Assembly: GCA_025331125.1 (NCBI GenBank)
Contig: JAOALB010000025.1
Coordinates: 310,001-374,000, forward strand
From: Mycogone perniciosa
Lineage: Eukaryota; Ascomycota; Sordariomycetes; Hypocreales; Hypocreaceae
Direction: 5' to 3'
DNA length: 64,000 bases
Shown here: one piece after another, positions 10,061 to 21,954 of the stretch
How positions within the stretch are numbered: the stretch's first letter is position 1
Layout of the letters: each line of letters begins with the position of its first letter
Position numbers and translations under genes: made by a program
The notes under the pieces: generated by a model
Databases searched by the model: none
What the model was told of the DNA's origin: nothing
What the model saw: the letters and a program-made list of their open reading frames with translations, nothing else

Positions 10061-11427
10061 TGAGCGGTGATGAGCGATGCATCATTGATGTAGTGTAAGA
10101 CTTGGGCTCTTCTTGGGTTTGGGCGAATGATGTACGATTTACGGGGTTTAACAAAAGGGGCTATGGATCATAATTGAGGGCGCGAATGGAGGTTTAGCAC
10201 GTATATATAGGAGTTTGGCGTTGATATGGATGTTAGTCATGCCGGGCTTTGGCACATTATGATGGTTTGGCTTGCTGAATATCTTAAGCCAGTAAAGAAA
10301 GAAAGCGGTCTCTTATACGGAGTATCTAGTAGCAGCAACAATTGGACGGCCTTGGGAAACTGCATGAACTGAGTCAATATCAATTACCATCCATAGCCGA
10401 GATGTGTTAGTATCATCCTCTGTTTCTGATGATTATATGTCGCCTATCGCCTATCGCCTATCCTCTACGAAGTAGAAGGGCAATGACGCCACTTTTGCGC
10501 AAGTGCACATAGTATATTACTTCGTATCGCCATTGTAGTATTATCACAACACACAAGTGTCTCGCAGATCTTCGCGTCGTGGTTCCAGCAAAAGGCCATG
10601 GATTCCCAAAACACGTGCTCGGTCAATTGGCTTCCAAAACCCTCTCGAATTCTGGTTCGACCAGTTTGAGTGCCGTTTGATGACACGATAACATCTTCTG
10701 TCTTACGTGTGGGTGGCGCCCCCCCGCCTCTCGCGCTATCCGTGATCATGGCATGTTTCCCCGCCATTGCAGGGATTGTGGTAATATCCTGTAGGGCGTT
10801 GAAGGATTGGAGGATTAAAGCCTTATATTACGGAGTAGACTGATGAAGGAGAAGGACATACATAGGTGGATACTCGGTACTCTGTCCGGAGCAGTACGGA
10901 GTAGATGTGAACAATGGAGCGACGGTCAATGATATCACAAAGTAGCGGAGCAAGAAGTGATTGAGATAAAGAGTGTATTGTATCGTATCTATGAAGAAAC
11001 AAGGAATACCAGTACTAAGGTGATGAAGCCATGCCAAAAGAAGAACCGGACTAGGTATTACGACTAGGTGGCAAACCGGTCTGGGAGCCTTTCTCACTCC
11101 TTTTCAGCCCTTTTCAGCGCCACCCCCTCTCCCTCTCCCCATATTCAAACCCGTCCTCTAACTCTAACCATTGGCCTTCTCTTTTGCCTCTCAAATCCCC
11201 TTCTTACACCACGTTTTGAAGAAAACGGGCCGGAATCCTCCCGCCTCTCATTCTCTGCTTGCTAGTGCGGAGTACTCGTGTTCGCTTGCGGATTGCCTCG
11301 GTCACCACACCGATCGCCCATCAGCCTCAGCGTCGCATCGAACCTCACAACCAGTGCCAATCCACCCTCGATCGCATCATCTACTCGGTATATCCATTTA
11401 TTCGTATTCCGGATCTCTTCCACCACA
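10061..11427. other. Intergenic region with short repeats
   Basis: A 1.37-kb region without a supported gene. It contains a short tandem CGCCTAT array at 10441-10461 and heptamer motifs at about 10317, 10519, 10829 and 10890. From 11090 to 11427 the DNA is strongly C/T-rich, fitting the 5' leader of the small gene that follows. Confidence 0.45.
10441..10461. repeat. (CGCCTAT)3 tandem heptamer
   Basis: Three perfect tandem copies of CGCCTAT. It is a minor microsatellite but shares the 7-bp period of the window-wide GTACGGA/GTACGAA motif. Confidence 0.8.
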
Positions 11428-11715
11428 ATGCGTCGCCCATCCACCTGCTCCGAAACCTCCTCCGTATCCTCCGGCTCAACCGCCTACTCCATCGCCAAGG
11501 AGAAGGAGCCGCAGCCGCAGCCGCAGCCGTCCCAGACGCTGCAGGAAGACAAGAGCAAGAAGCGCGGCCTGCGACAAAAGGCACGCGACATGGTGCATGA
11601 CATGGGCAAGCCGCCGACTGCGCGCCAGGACGCCAAGGAGGGGAAGCGGACGTTGAACTATGCGCCGCTGGGAGGCATGATGGGCGAGCCGCTGACGAGG
11701 CCGGCGAGGGTTTAA
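11428..11715 (+). CDS. Small basic protein of unknown function
   Basis: A 95-residue frame starting at an ATG in a good fungal context (CACCACAATGCG) after a long C/T-rich leader. The product is Ser/Thr-rich at first (STCSETSSVSSGSTAYS), has a KEPQPQPQPSQ low-complexity stretch, and then a basic conserved-looking part (KKRGLRQKARDMVHDMGK) ending LNYAPLGGMMGEPLTRPARV. No signal peptide, membrane segment or known domain is seen. A longer in-frame extension upstream to 11278 is probably leader. The call as a gene rests on codon composition and start context only. Confidence 0.55.
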   Translation: MRRPSTCSETSSVSSGSTAYSIAKEKEPQPQPQPSQTLQEDKSKKRGLRQKARDMVHDMGKPPTARQDAKEGKRTLNYAPLGGMMGEPLTRPARV

Positions 11716-11984
11716 ACGAAGGAATACCACGAGAAAAGAGAACGAAGTAGGATTGGAATGAATTGGAACTGGGTTTGAATGGGAATGGGTTCTTGACGGC
11801 GTTTTGCAAGGGTTGGGGTTAGTGCTTTTTGAATACCTATTCTCCTTACTGCCGCAGCGTGTTCGTCTTGTATGTCCTCTTGATTTAAATTTTTTTGTTG
11901 AGGCATTAAGTTCATTGCGTCAGTAGTAATAACTGTCAGATCTCCGAAGAACCTTGCAAGTTGGCGGTGATACAGCAGACAGAT

Positions 11985-12034
11985 TGTGATACATAAGGCG
12001 TAATTGCTCGAGCAATTACGCCTTATGTATCACA
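11985..12034. repeat. 50-bp perfect palindrome (25-bp arms, no spacer)
   Basis: Each base from 11985 to 12009 pairs with its mirror from 12010 to 12034. The left arm begins TGTGATACATAAGGCG and the centre is CTCGAG. The symmetry breaks at 11984/12035. A run of this length without a spacer is far beyond chance and can extrude as a cruciform or fold as a hairpin in RNA. Confidence 0.95.
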
Positions 12035-12443
12035 CAGATGCAAGGGTCTCTATTTGACAACCTCGCCGTAACATCAGAGTTACATTGTCGGATATAACTC
12101 CATTTTCTGACTTCAACATACTACCAGTATTCTGAGTTATATAATAAGTCCAGTTCTCCACTGTCATGCAGGGCCAGCCTGTTGATTCATTCCATGAAGG
12201 AAGCATTCATAATAGGCATAGGACCCCTGTGGAGTTTACAATGTAAGAAAAGCCTATGCCAGGCAACAGGATATAAACAAAGCAATGATAGGCTCTATTC
12301 TCAGGGGTTTGGCATCATTTTTGCTACCTATGATGCTCCGCGTGCTTGGTACGTTCATTGTCATCGCTTTGTAACCCGTATTCATGCAGCTAGAGCTTGC
12401 TTACATGCAAGGGGAGAACCACAGTTGTGTTTTGTTGCTCGAA

Positions 12444-12495
12444 GTACTCCGTACTTCGTAGGTATTGGTAGTAGTAGTACGGAGTAGTAGTAGTA
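12444..12495. repeat. Heptamer and GTA repeat cluster
   Basis: GTACTCCGTACTTCGTA is followed after a few bases by GTAGTAGTAGTACGGAGTAGTAGTAGTAC. This is one of the denser examples of the noncoding motif family seen throughout the window. Confidence 0.8.
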
Positions 12496-12788
12496 CTAAA
12501 AAAAGGTAGATACGAGATTAAGAAAATACTACAGAGGAGTTGGCACTATTCAATATCTATCGGAAATATAGCGTTATCCTCCTCGGTGATTTCCTCCGTG
12601 TACGGCGTATTCGGTGCTCAATTCGTTTATTGGTCGTTCACACAAATCCCCGAAGAGCTCCGGGCCTTGATATTCTAGTTCGTCCGGGTGACATACGCTT
12701 CGATAATGTACTCTACGGTGTAATAACACACACCATGCTAACATGCACGTAGTATCACTTTGTGATTTTACGATTAGTGCTTCGTACT

Positions 12789-12806
12789 CCGTCTCCGTCT
12801 CCGTCT
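12789..12806. repeat. (CCGTCT)3 microsatellite
   Basis: Three perfect tandem copies of CCGTCT directly after a TACTCCGT motif. A short simple repeat without known function. Confidence 0.75.
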
Positions 12807-13084
12807 CCGATCATAGCTCCCCTTCTCTAATCAGAATGGCCAACTCCGTGTAATGGCTGGAATCCGATGTCCGACTCGGGGCATTATTAAAAACACGTGG
12901 TGTCCGAGATCCCTGAATCATTTTTTGCCATGGGCCGAAGGTTGCGAATATCCGCCGACTCCTGCCTGCGTGTGTCGGGATGAATTGTTGAGCTTCGTGT
13001 TTTTCTCCCCCCCCCGGCCCACACAGAGTATCTTACATGTCCTCGTACTTGTTACTCCATAGCACCCCCTCAAATTTGTTCACC

Positions 13085-14206
13085 ATGGCCGCTCTTCCGT
13101 TTACACAAAACGCCGTCGCCATAACTCAGAAGCGCAAAGCCTTAGTCGACATCTCAGCGCCAGTCTTTCACCCCCTCGTAGGCGAAGTCGCTATCCGCAT
13201 CGAATGGACCGTTTCCACACCCCTCGATCTCCACCGCGCTGATGGCGGCCTTCTTATTGACTCTTACCCGTTCCTAACTGGCAGCAATGGCGCAGCGGGT
13301 GCAGTTGTGGCCGTCGGCTCTGGGGGCGACCTCAAAGGCCTAAAGGTTGGGGACAGGGTCATTTCGTATGCCTTCCACGGCGGCCGGGAGGCAAACCACC
13401 AGGAGTACATCACCGTCCCGGCCTATCTGGTTTCCAAGATCCCCGAGGGAATGGCGTTGCAGGAGGCGGTTACAGTGCCGGGGAACCTGGTCACGGTGGT
13501 TCATACGGTGACGGTGGATTTGGGCCTTGAGCTGCCATGGCCGATCCCCAAGGGCTGGAAGCCAGAGCGTGCGAACAGCCCGATCCTGGTCTGGGGAGCG
13601 AGTAGCAGTGTGGGCGTCTATGCTGTGCAGGTCTTAAAGCATTGGGGGTATGCAAATATCCTCGCTGTATCCAGCAGCAAGCACCATGAGCACTTGGCGA
13701 GTCTGGGCGTAAGAGCTTGTTTCGACTACACCAAGCCAGGTGTAGTCGACACCATTCTCAGCTCTCTGGAGACGAACTGCGGTGGCGGGCCGAAAGTGCC
13801 CTTCGTTCTGGACTGCATAGGTTCTCTACACGGTACATTACAGCCCCTCACCAAAATTGCCGAGCGCGACTCCCGCATTGCTACCATGCTACCTGTCATC
13901 GTCAAAGATGCCACTGACGATGAGGAGCCGGAGTATGAGTTGGATGTGTCCAAGTGTCTGCCGGGCCAGTGGGCTGACGGAGTCATCCTCCGGGGCGTGC
14001 GCACGCATGCCTACATCAAGGATAACATCCTGAGGGAGAAGCTGCAGCCGGAGATTGTGCCTGAACTGCTGGCGAGCGGAGTGGTGAAGCCGAACAAACA
14101 GAGGGTTGTCGAGGGCGCGACAATGGCGGAAAGGGCACAAAATGCACTGAACTTGTTCAGGAACAAGGCCGTCAGTGGGGAGAAGTTGGTATGGCGGATA
14201 CCATAG
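13085..14206 (+). CDS. Medium-chain reductase (zinc-free alcohol dehydrogenase / enoyl reductase type)
   Basis: A single-exon, 373-residue NAD(P)H-dependent oxidoreductase of the medium-chain family. The N-terminal GroES-like domain includes PLVGEVAIRIEWTVS and GSNGAAGAVVAVGSG. The Rossmann fold starts near residue 167 with the nucleotide motif VWGASSSVGVYAVQVL (G171 to G177). The structural-zinc cysteines of classical alcohol dehydrogenases are absent, so it groups with quinone/enoyl reductase-like fungal members, including the stand-alone trans-acting enoyl reductases of polyketide pathways. No synthase is nearby, so a role in a biosynthetic cluster is not supported. The ATG at 13085 is in CACCATGG context; an upstream in-frame codon at 13037 is less likely. 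It converges on a Zn2Cys6 regulator. Confidence 0.85.
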   Translation: MAALPFTQNAVAITQKRKALVDISAPVFHPLVGEVAIRIEWTVSTPLDLHRADGGLLIDSYPFLTGSNGAAGAVVAVGSGGDLKGLKVGDRVISYAFHGGREANHQEYITVPAYLVSKIPEGMALQEAVTVPGNLVTVVHTVTVDLGLELPWPIPKGWKPERANSPILVWGASSSVGVYAVQVLKHWGYANILAVSSSKHHEHLASLGVRACFDYTKPGVVDTILSSLETNCGGGPKVPFVLDCIGSLHGTLQPLTKIAERDSRIATMLPVIVKDATDDEEPEYELDVSKCLPGQWADGVILRGVRTHAYIKDNILREKLQPEIVPELLASGVVKPNKQRVVEGATMAERAQNALNLFRNKAVSGEKLVWRIP

Positions 14207-14624
14207 ATATAGGAGGGCTATTAAGGAGTCAGGCGAATGGGTTAGACGTAGAGGAGTGAAATTGTTCAGCATTGCCTATGCTCGGGATGTCTCGATCATT
14301 AGAAGTCCCCAAATAAAACCTCCAAACATGGTCGCATAACATGTTGAAACCTGTGCGCCGATTCTCCAATCCAATATCCCGGACTTTAATATACCACAAT
14401 CAACGTGTGTAGTCTGAAGGATCCCCGATCTCCCTGTCTGGACCTTGTTTGTATCCCCTTTCCCCCAATCCCCAACGCCATGTACAAGAGGATGTCTAGT
14501 AATAGACACACGCTTCCCAGCCTCCTTTGAGTCCCTGCAACCGGGGTCGTCAAGATCGTGTCAGCTTCGTCGATAGAAACCCTTCAACTTCCAAGGGCCG
14601 TTTGTCGTAATCAGCTGCTTTGTT
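14207..14624. other. Convergent 3' intergenic region
   Basis: This 418-bp space separates the stops of the reductase and the Zn2Cys6 factor. It should hold both 3' ends. I see no further gene or repeat in it. Confidence 0.4.
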
Positions 14625-16183
14625 TTAATGTGTAAAAACTGGGATCGTAGTATCTCCCATCATAAAGTGGTCAATGGCATCAACGCCAACTTGTCTAAAA
14701 ACCAGAAATCATAATTAGTCAGAGGTCACACAGAACAAACAAATAGGAGATAAAAAAGGAGTGCGAGTACTCACGGCGCCAACATGACCCTCGTAAACTC
14801 ATCCAAATCGTCTGGCCGCGCATACATCCAGAACTCCTTAAAGCTCATGTCCGTGATGCAATACTGCGGCTTCTCGCGCCACGCCCTGTAAAACTCCACC
14901 GACGACATGGCCTCCCACAGATGCCGCGACGCCGTGAAGCTATGTCCCTCTGCCCACACTTCGGGGGGCGGTTCTTCAGACTTGAGGATATAGAAGAGAC
15001 ACAGCACCACATATGACGACAGTATCGTCCGCCTCACACTCTCAAGCAGAATCCAGTTCTCCCAACTCTTCGGCGGCCTCTCCCTCGTCATACTCGTCGC
15101 CGATGATACCCCGTCCTCCAATTCATCCCTGACAAGGGCTAAATCTCTCACCCACGACAACGTCACACTCGACTCCCTCTCCGCCGCCGCTCGCATGCCC
15201 ACATCCCCATCGAAGATGCGGATAATATTCAGCATCAACAGCGCCTGTGTCCTCGCTAGTCTTTCCACATGCGTCACCGCCCGCTCGCCGTCTCGGTGCA
15301 CTTCCCGGATAGCCTCCACGACCGCCTTCATCGCCCAGCCCTTGGTCTCCGACGTGCGAGTCGCGTACGACGCCGAAGCCGAAAATGCCGTGAGGATGGT
15401 CCGTGGCATGTGCGCCATCCACAGGCGCGGGTGCATAAAGGGCGTTTCGCGCCTCTGCGAGAAGCTGGCCGGTAGCGATGAGAGGTGGTTGATGATGAAG
15501 CCGACCTTGCTTTGTGGATCGTAAACCTGCACTAGATCTACCAACAAGGTGCACTTTTCGTCGTTTTGTAGTAGTATTGATACGTCGCGAATCGGCGCCT
15601 GCTGTTGTTGTTGTTGCTCATGCGCCATGGGAGGAGCCACAGGCACAGGTGGAAGATCCATCTTGCTGCCCTCCCCAAAGCCAGGCAAATCCCACAACCC
15701 TCCTCCGCCCGTCGTCACGCTAGGTGCATTCCCGTTCATCAAATCTACAATGGAAAAGTTCAACTCGTGCTCGCCGCCGAGCTGCAGTCCCACGTCCTGC
15801 TGCAGACTCTCTGGGCTGGTATCCGTACCCAGGCTCTCGATATCAAAGCTCATGTCAAACTCGGGCATCTCAGGCGAGGTGCAGCTCCCACCGGCGCCGG
15901 CGCCGCCTCCCATCGACGACGCCGATGCGGGCTGGGAAGAAGCGGAGGGGGAGGAGGAAGAGGGCGGCTGTCGCTGGTAGACGCAGTCGAGGCCTTTTGC
16001 TGCGCAGCGCGTGCACCGCGGAGTGCGCTTGTCACAGCGCCGTTTGCCACGCACACAGGCATTACAGCTCTTCTGTCGCGACGCCGCGGAAGCGCCCTCC
16101 GTGCCCGTACCCGTGCGGTGGTTTGAATTGAGCGTGAATGAATCCATTGCGGCAGCGTACGACTCCAGCTGATGATAGAGCAT
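14625..16183 (-). CDS. Zn(II)2Cys6 transcription factor with a short terminal exon
   Basis: A 492-residue regulator. The DNA-binding cluster has C40, C43, C50, C57, C60 and C67 with the exact C-x2-C-x6-C-x6-C-x2-C-x6-C spacing. A Ser/Pro/Gly-rich linker and a glutamine run (HEQQQQQQQ) follow, then a helical middle region typical of fungal regulators. The first exon (16183-14775) reads into a stop at once, but a GTGAGT donor at 14774 and a TTTTTAG acceptor at 14695 splice to a second exon (14694-14625). This adds QVGVDAIDHFMMGDTTIPVFTH, so the end reads FTRVMLAPQVGVDAIDHF. The start may alternatively be the second Met (residue 13). It converges on the medium-chain reductase; regulation of that gene is possible but unproven. 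Confidence 0.88.
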
Positions 16184-17469
16184 ATCAGCGTCCCCTCTTT
16201 ACAGCGAGGGGTAACAGACAATGTGTTCTCTCGTTCACATCAATCCGAGAGAAGATGGAAGAAGAAGGAAGGCAGAGAAAAGTGACAAGGCTACGTCACC
16301 CGTGAGAGTGGACTTGATGCGCTCACTCACCTGTACGTTCACGCGCGTCCTGGTTGGCAGTCGTCATGTCATGCCACAGTGCAAACTCCGTCCGGGTCCG
16401 TGGCTGCATCCGTGAGCCCGGCCCAACTCCGCTCCGCAACTCCGCAACTCCGCAACGTCCGGCAGTTACTCGGCAAATCAACACGTATACTCCGTAATAT
16501 ATCCATCGCAATAATACTCGGCAATACTGCTTCAATGGCCTGTTTGTGCATGGATAGTACCTAGAAAGAGATAAATTGTTCTAATGCTCATTTAGTTGCA
16601 AGGGCTCTCTGCTACTGCATGCATTGCCTATATAGATATACGTCGGTAAAGCTATTTTGTCGTTTCCGACTTCTTCTTGTGGAAAGTCGTATTAGTTATC
16701 AGTTGTGGAAGAATCAGTTTGATATTAGGCGGAATCCACAAGTTTACAAACAATTAACACTTGCGACATATTGCCATGACAAATACACAGAGAGAAAAAT
16801 CTTGCAAGATTCTCAACACGAGTGATTATTGCCATCAATATGGCAAGATAAAGCGCTCATTCTCTCCCGATATAAAACCTAATGCAACCATTCGAACAGC
16901 CACCGCTCGGCAGCTTGTGCCAGTGCCTTCAAGCACCCTTCGCAAATGGGTATATACCACTACTACCACATCCCCAAATCAAGCCTATCCATCCCGGCAC
17001 AGCCCCGTTGAGATGCTTCCCCATTCAATGTTCCCCGTTGTACCCTCCATTCCATACTCGGATTAGCTTTTGAATTTTCCCGCAGCCCAATACCACACGA
17101 GCAGGCAAAAAAGGAAATTCCTCTGATGAGGTGAGGTTGTTGCACAAAATGACAAAGAAAGGAAAACAACCGAGAGCCAATGATAGAAAGAGACAAAGTC
17201 GGCGTCCACCGCAATTATACAATGATCGCCAAGATGGCAACTCGACGAGGTGTAGCGTCGAGATTCTAATAACACAAGGAAGCAGGACGCTTCTAATATA
17301 GGTAATGTTGAATATTCATCCCGGTTTCATAGGTCCGGTCGAGAGATAACCCAGGCCGTATAAATCGTGCCCCTCTGCCGGTCGTTCATTCATGCGAGTG
17401 TTGTATGACATAGAAAATGTAGATGAGCATCGTAAGAGCGTGTTGTCCCCTAGAGCTGCCTGGAGCTTT
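16184..17469. other. Intergenic: Zn2Cys6 promoter and bHLH 3' side
   Basis: A 1.29-kb AT-rich region. Its left part is the 5' side of the Zn2Cys6 gene and the right part the 3' side of the bHLH gene. Several overlapping ORFs of 60-100 codons on both strands show no protein-like pattern. No RNA gene is seen. Confidence 0.4.
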
Positions 17470-19056
17470 TCAATATCTCTCCGACCGATAGCCATTCGTC
17501 CGAGGTGCTTCATACTGTACGCCAGTCATAGACTCCGGGCCGTTGTTGATGCCGTTGCTGATAGAGCGTAGAGGCGGCAGTTCAGTCCGAGATGCATTTG
17601 CGTAGGGGTCGGAAGAGTAAGATGTCGGCTGCGCCGGTGATGCTTGTGGCGGTTGCTGGTGACCTGAAGAACTCAACTCTCCCCGAAGCTGTGCGCTCTC
17701 CATCCGTAGTCCATTCAGCTCTCTGCGTAGCATTTCATTTTCAGCCATAGCGGTGCTACAATGAGATTGCAACACTCGAATATGATCGGCCTGTCGTTGG
17801 TGCTCCGCAATGGCTGCCAATTGATTAGTCAAAAATGGTCGCCAAGTCTTGCGCCTTGTAATTACTAACCTTTGGTAAGAATCTCCCATTTAGAGGCCTT
17901 TGAACCGCGCTCTTGCGGCATCAAATCTCGTAGTTGGTCAAACAGCTCCTTCATTTCCGTTCGTCGCTTTCGTTCGGCCAGCTTGTGGCTAACTCTCAGC
18001 TCGGGGGTTCGACTATAGGGTGAATTGGTCGCTCCGCCGGCCTCTGATTGAAGATCGCTGATTTGCCTATGCTGCATACTATGATGATGCACATGTGGAG
18101 GAAAATCCGCAGAGTTTATCCCAGAGAACTCTCCATCATCTAGCCTGCGCTGACCAGTCGGTAAACGGGAATCGGTCGTTATTTGACTGCTCGCGATAGA
18201 ATCGGTAATGCTACTCCGTCTGGAATTATCATAGTGATGTGGGCTAATACGCTGAATATCTTCCTCGGGGAAAGCCCATGCCTGGCCCTTGGTTGGCTCT
18301 GCAGCACGGGCGATGTGACTGGTGGTTGGTCCAGTAATGGTTGGAGCCGTCTTGACCATCTTGGGCTCCGGGTTGCGTTCGGCACTCGGCTGATAGCCGT
18401 TTGAGATTCTGTGACCAGACAAGGCCTCGCGTCCCGGCCTTGGGTTTCGCTGTGTGTGGAGGGTGCTCTGTATGGATGATGTTGATTGGTTGTTACTGGT
18501 GTATGGAGATCCTCCCAAGCGCATATCGCTAAGCCCCTGATTAATCCGGCTGTCCACGCTTTCACGTCGGGGCCCTATGCCGGGGGCAAGTCCCTCCCCC
18601 AATGTCGCTCCAGTATTGTTTGTTGACTCCAACGAGGTCGGCCGGTGTTCAAATCGGCGGTGATCCATGCTTCCAGGTGTTGTTGGTGAAACCATGGAGG
18701 CAACGCTCATATTACTGGTAGATGGCGAAACATGCGGAACCATGTTGGAGGCTACGGGTGAAGGAGTCTTATCGGCAGAAGAGTAGCCTGAACCCGTTGG
18801 ACTAAGGCCATTGACTGAGAAAGAAGCGGCTGATGTGTCTATGCAATGATAAGTAAGAGGGAATGTGACCTAAAGATTCGTTTAGAGGAAACGTACGTTT
18901 GCTGGACGCCTCGTGCGTGGAATAAAACCCGGAATCGCGCAACTGCGGACCAGTTGAGTGATGAGAAGGTGGCCGGTCGTCCTTGTTAAGGATATTGGTT
19001 AACCCCACAGACTTGGTAGGCAGCATCCGCTGCGTCCGAGTTTCCATTTGGGACAT
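17470..19056 (-). CDS. Basic helix-loop-helix transcription factor
   Basis: A 490-residue factor from three exons: 19056-18897, 18838-17870 and 17813-17470, with GTACGT and GTTAGT donors and matching phases. The basic region reads RVSHKLAERKRRTEMKELF, carrying the His, Glu and Arg that contact an E-box (CANNTG). Helix 1, the loop (MPQERGSKASKW) and helix 2 (EILTKAIAEHQRQADHIRVLQ) follow; the second intron falls inside helix 2. A leucine-containing coiled coil (ENEMLRRELNGLRMESAQLRGEL) extends the dimer interface. The first 310 residues are Ser/Pro/Thr/Asn-rich and disordered. Target genes are unknown. Its 5' side faces a gene-free region of over 10 kb, a layout often seen for developmental regulators in filamentous fungi. 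Confidence 0.9.
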
Positions 19057-21936
19057 TTGTGGTGGTGAGGATGAGCGTAGAAGGTGGTGGTCGTAGGTTG
19101 TTGAGGGGATAATAGGCTGTCGACGGACGGGATTTCGTTTCTAAGTGAGGGACCGGGGTGACGGAATTCGAAGAATGCTCTGGAGAAGGGTCGAGGCGGC
19201 GGGAAGTTCGACGACGGATGCTCACAGCAATGAGCAAACACGGACAGAGAATTGGCGAGCGCGGGCTCCTCGACAAGCGAGCGCAAAGCGACAGCTCTCG
19301 CTCAGGTAGAGGCGCGAGTGACGGAGGATATGGTAGTACAGGTCAGAAGGAGGAGTAGTAGTTGTGGTGGGAGCCCATCAAACGCCGTCTGATAACTAAA
19401 AGAGAAGTTTGATTGTATTGTACTGGAGGTATTGCCTTGAAGGAGTGAGGTTCCAAAGAGGGTGTGTGGTTTTTCTGCTGGCGACGTCTGGGGAGAAGAG
19501 AGAGAAAAAGGTTGGTCGGGACTGGGCGCGATTTGGGATTAGGATTTGACCTTGGGGGAGGGGATCGAGGTTAAGGCCAAGGATGGATGGACAGGTACCG
19601 TAAGGGAAAGGATGGATTGGATTATACAAGTAGTAGTGCCTAGTAAGTACTCCGTACCCGCTCACAGGGCCATTTGGGGCAGCCAGAGCACGGAACAACA
19701 GCGAACCTATGGGCGTACGAGGTACATGGTACAGGGAACAGCCCGCACTTTTTAGTGCTGGCCAGAACCCTGTAGCACAAATCGGCGAGTGCGGGCTGCT
19801 GCCGCGACTGCTACGGTACCTGCGAGTGCATGCACACAGCATTGAACATGGGGAACAGGGACGACGAAGGAGAATGTTGGCGCGCACACCCATGGCCGAC
19901 CTAAGAATAGCAGATCCATAGGGGCAAAGATGTGTGTACTCCGTACATTTTAGAAATTGGTACCCATTTCCCCAGCACAAGCACAACAACTGACACAGAA
20001 CTAGCACCGACAAACATCGGGCCACAGGGCAGGGAGACACAACACAAAGGCCCATCCATCACAAGGCACGAGTACTTCGTACGCCGTGCACATACGAGAA
20101 CGTGCAAACAGGGTTGCGGTAGGCAGCCAGATGCCACCCAGGTGTTTGGAGACTCTGAGAGAGCCAAGCCCAGTGATGGACCAAGGACCCCGGTGTGTCC
20201 TGGGTCCCTTGTACGAGTATGTACTCCTACTTCTAAGCATAGGTACGTACCGTCTGAGCCCTCATCTATCGTAGATCTGGCAGAGCCACGCAGCACCACG
20301 CACTTCGAATCGCGAATGGCCGGCCCATGGGCGGAGCCCCGGGGGCGTGTGCGTTGTCTTGCGACAAGCTGCTTTTGATGGACCGCGGTGCTCCCGAGGC
20401 GACACCGCATTTAGCAAGGTGCCCAACCAGGCCACGCCCACACGGCAGGGTCACGGTAAGGCGCCTCGCTCAGCGGGGACTCGGAGGGGCTTCCAGGGCC
20501 TTCAGCGCAGTGCTCCAACCGGCTTCAGCGCCTGAACAGGTTATTGACCATTGAGACGTGGGCAAGGGGGGGCCAAATAGCCAAAATAGCGAGTGGCATG
20601 TGGCTGGCAGCCCAGCTGGTTGTGGCTCAGGCTAATAATACAAGCACTCCATGATGAATGTCCAAGTACGAGTACTCGGACCATCCTTAAGGTACGACTC
20701 GTTCCGAGTATGCCTTTTGCGGCACCGACAAGCGAAAACAACCCCAGCCGATTAGTACTCCGTATTTTCGGCTATTGTGCGTCTTACATACGGAGTACAT
20801 GTTTGATAGGAGAAGCTGTTCCCCACTATCCGTGTTGCCAAAAGCCCTATAGCGAACTGCCTTTTACTAGTCCTACCTGTATATACTAGTACTAGTACTA
20901 ACAGATTGCGTTACAGAACGCCAGATAAGAGCGTGGGTTCCGGGCGGGGTTACGGAGTACTCGTAGTAGTACCTCATTGCGACACGTTTCGCCCTGGATG
21001 CGTCCTCCACTTCGCACTGAGTGGTGGTAATGCGAAGAAGCGCATGAAGGTTACGATGGGCCAAAATTGCCCGCTGCCACCCTTCTGGTCTTTTCTCTGG
21101 CTGTGGAGGTGCCCAAGAATGGCTCGTTTTGGTGACCGCTTGTACTCTTTGTACCTTGCTGTGTAACACTACCTACATAATGTGTCTGGTTTCGTATGAC
21201 AGATTGTCACTAGAGACAGTGACACCACACTTCGTTTTTCAACGATGAGATTGCGCTGTTGCGCTCTCCTTGTTGGCTCTCTTCCCTCTTGGTCGCATCG
21301 AAATCGTTTCACCGACCAGTAAATACGTGTGAGCCAGAGTTGCTCAGACGGCGTCCGATACACGAGCATCTACCTTAGTACCTTCGTAGTAGTATGTAGA
21401 GCCTCTTGCCGGGCGCGGTAAGTAGTAGAGGCCCGAGTACTCGTACATTACGCCACTGCCTTATGAGCTGCCTTCGAATTGTGCTGCTGGGGGAATAATT
21501 CGGATTTCACAGCCCACAACGACTAGACTAATAGTGGTATTTGCTTCAGATCCACTTTGACTCCACATTAAAGACGCATAACCGGTGAATAATGGGAATT
21601 GGCAAATACGAATTAACCAACGTCCATCCAAGATCGCCGCGCTTATGAACCAAAAGAAAAAGAAACAAGAAACGGGAGAAAACAAAGAAGAGACATTGAC
21701 GGAAAAAGAAAGACGGTCAGCATGGTGAGGTGGATAACGGTGATTGGCTTGGGTCAAGGTAAGAGAGTGAATGGATGGATGGTAATAAGATGCCCGCCCA
21801 CGCGATGCTGTCACTCGCATGCCAGCAACTACGGACACGCCCTGTCCAAACCTCCGGCGCGAGCACGTTCCTGTCCGATGAGACCCTGAAAGACTGCACC
21901 AATGGGGTCGAGCCACCAGGCAGCAAAAGGATTTCG

Positions 21937-21954
21937 GTACTTCGTACTCCGTAT
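21937..21954. repeat. Heptamer repeat: GTACTTC-GTACTCC-GTAT
   Basis: Two tandem heptamers of the window-wide family, one with TTC and one with TCC in the variable centre. Confidence 0.8.

Larger units (their letters stand above)
11716..13084. other. Gene-free AT-richer region with palindrome and repeats
   Basis: A 1.37-kb region with no convincing gene. It contains the 50-bp palindrome (11985-12034), a heptamer/GTA repeat cluster (12444-12495) and a CCGTCT triplet repeat (12789-12806). The right end (12850-13084) should be the promoter of the reductase gene; a run of nine C lies near 13008-13016. Confidence 0.5.

Noticed and set aside
13085..16183. A secondary-metabolite mini-cluster (reductase plus Zn2Cys6 regulator)
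   Set aside because: No synthase, transporter or other tailoring enzyme is in the window. A reductase beside a regulator is not enough.
19396..20055. A 219-codon minus-strand ORF and overlapping ORFs up to 20.7 kb
   Set aside because: They overlap on both strands, contain heptamer motifs and have Cys/Arg/Ser-rich noncoding-like composition. No domain.
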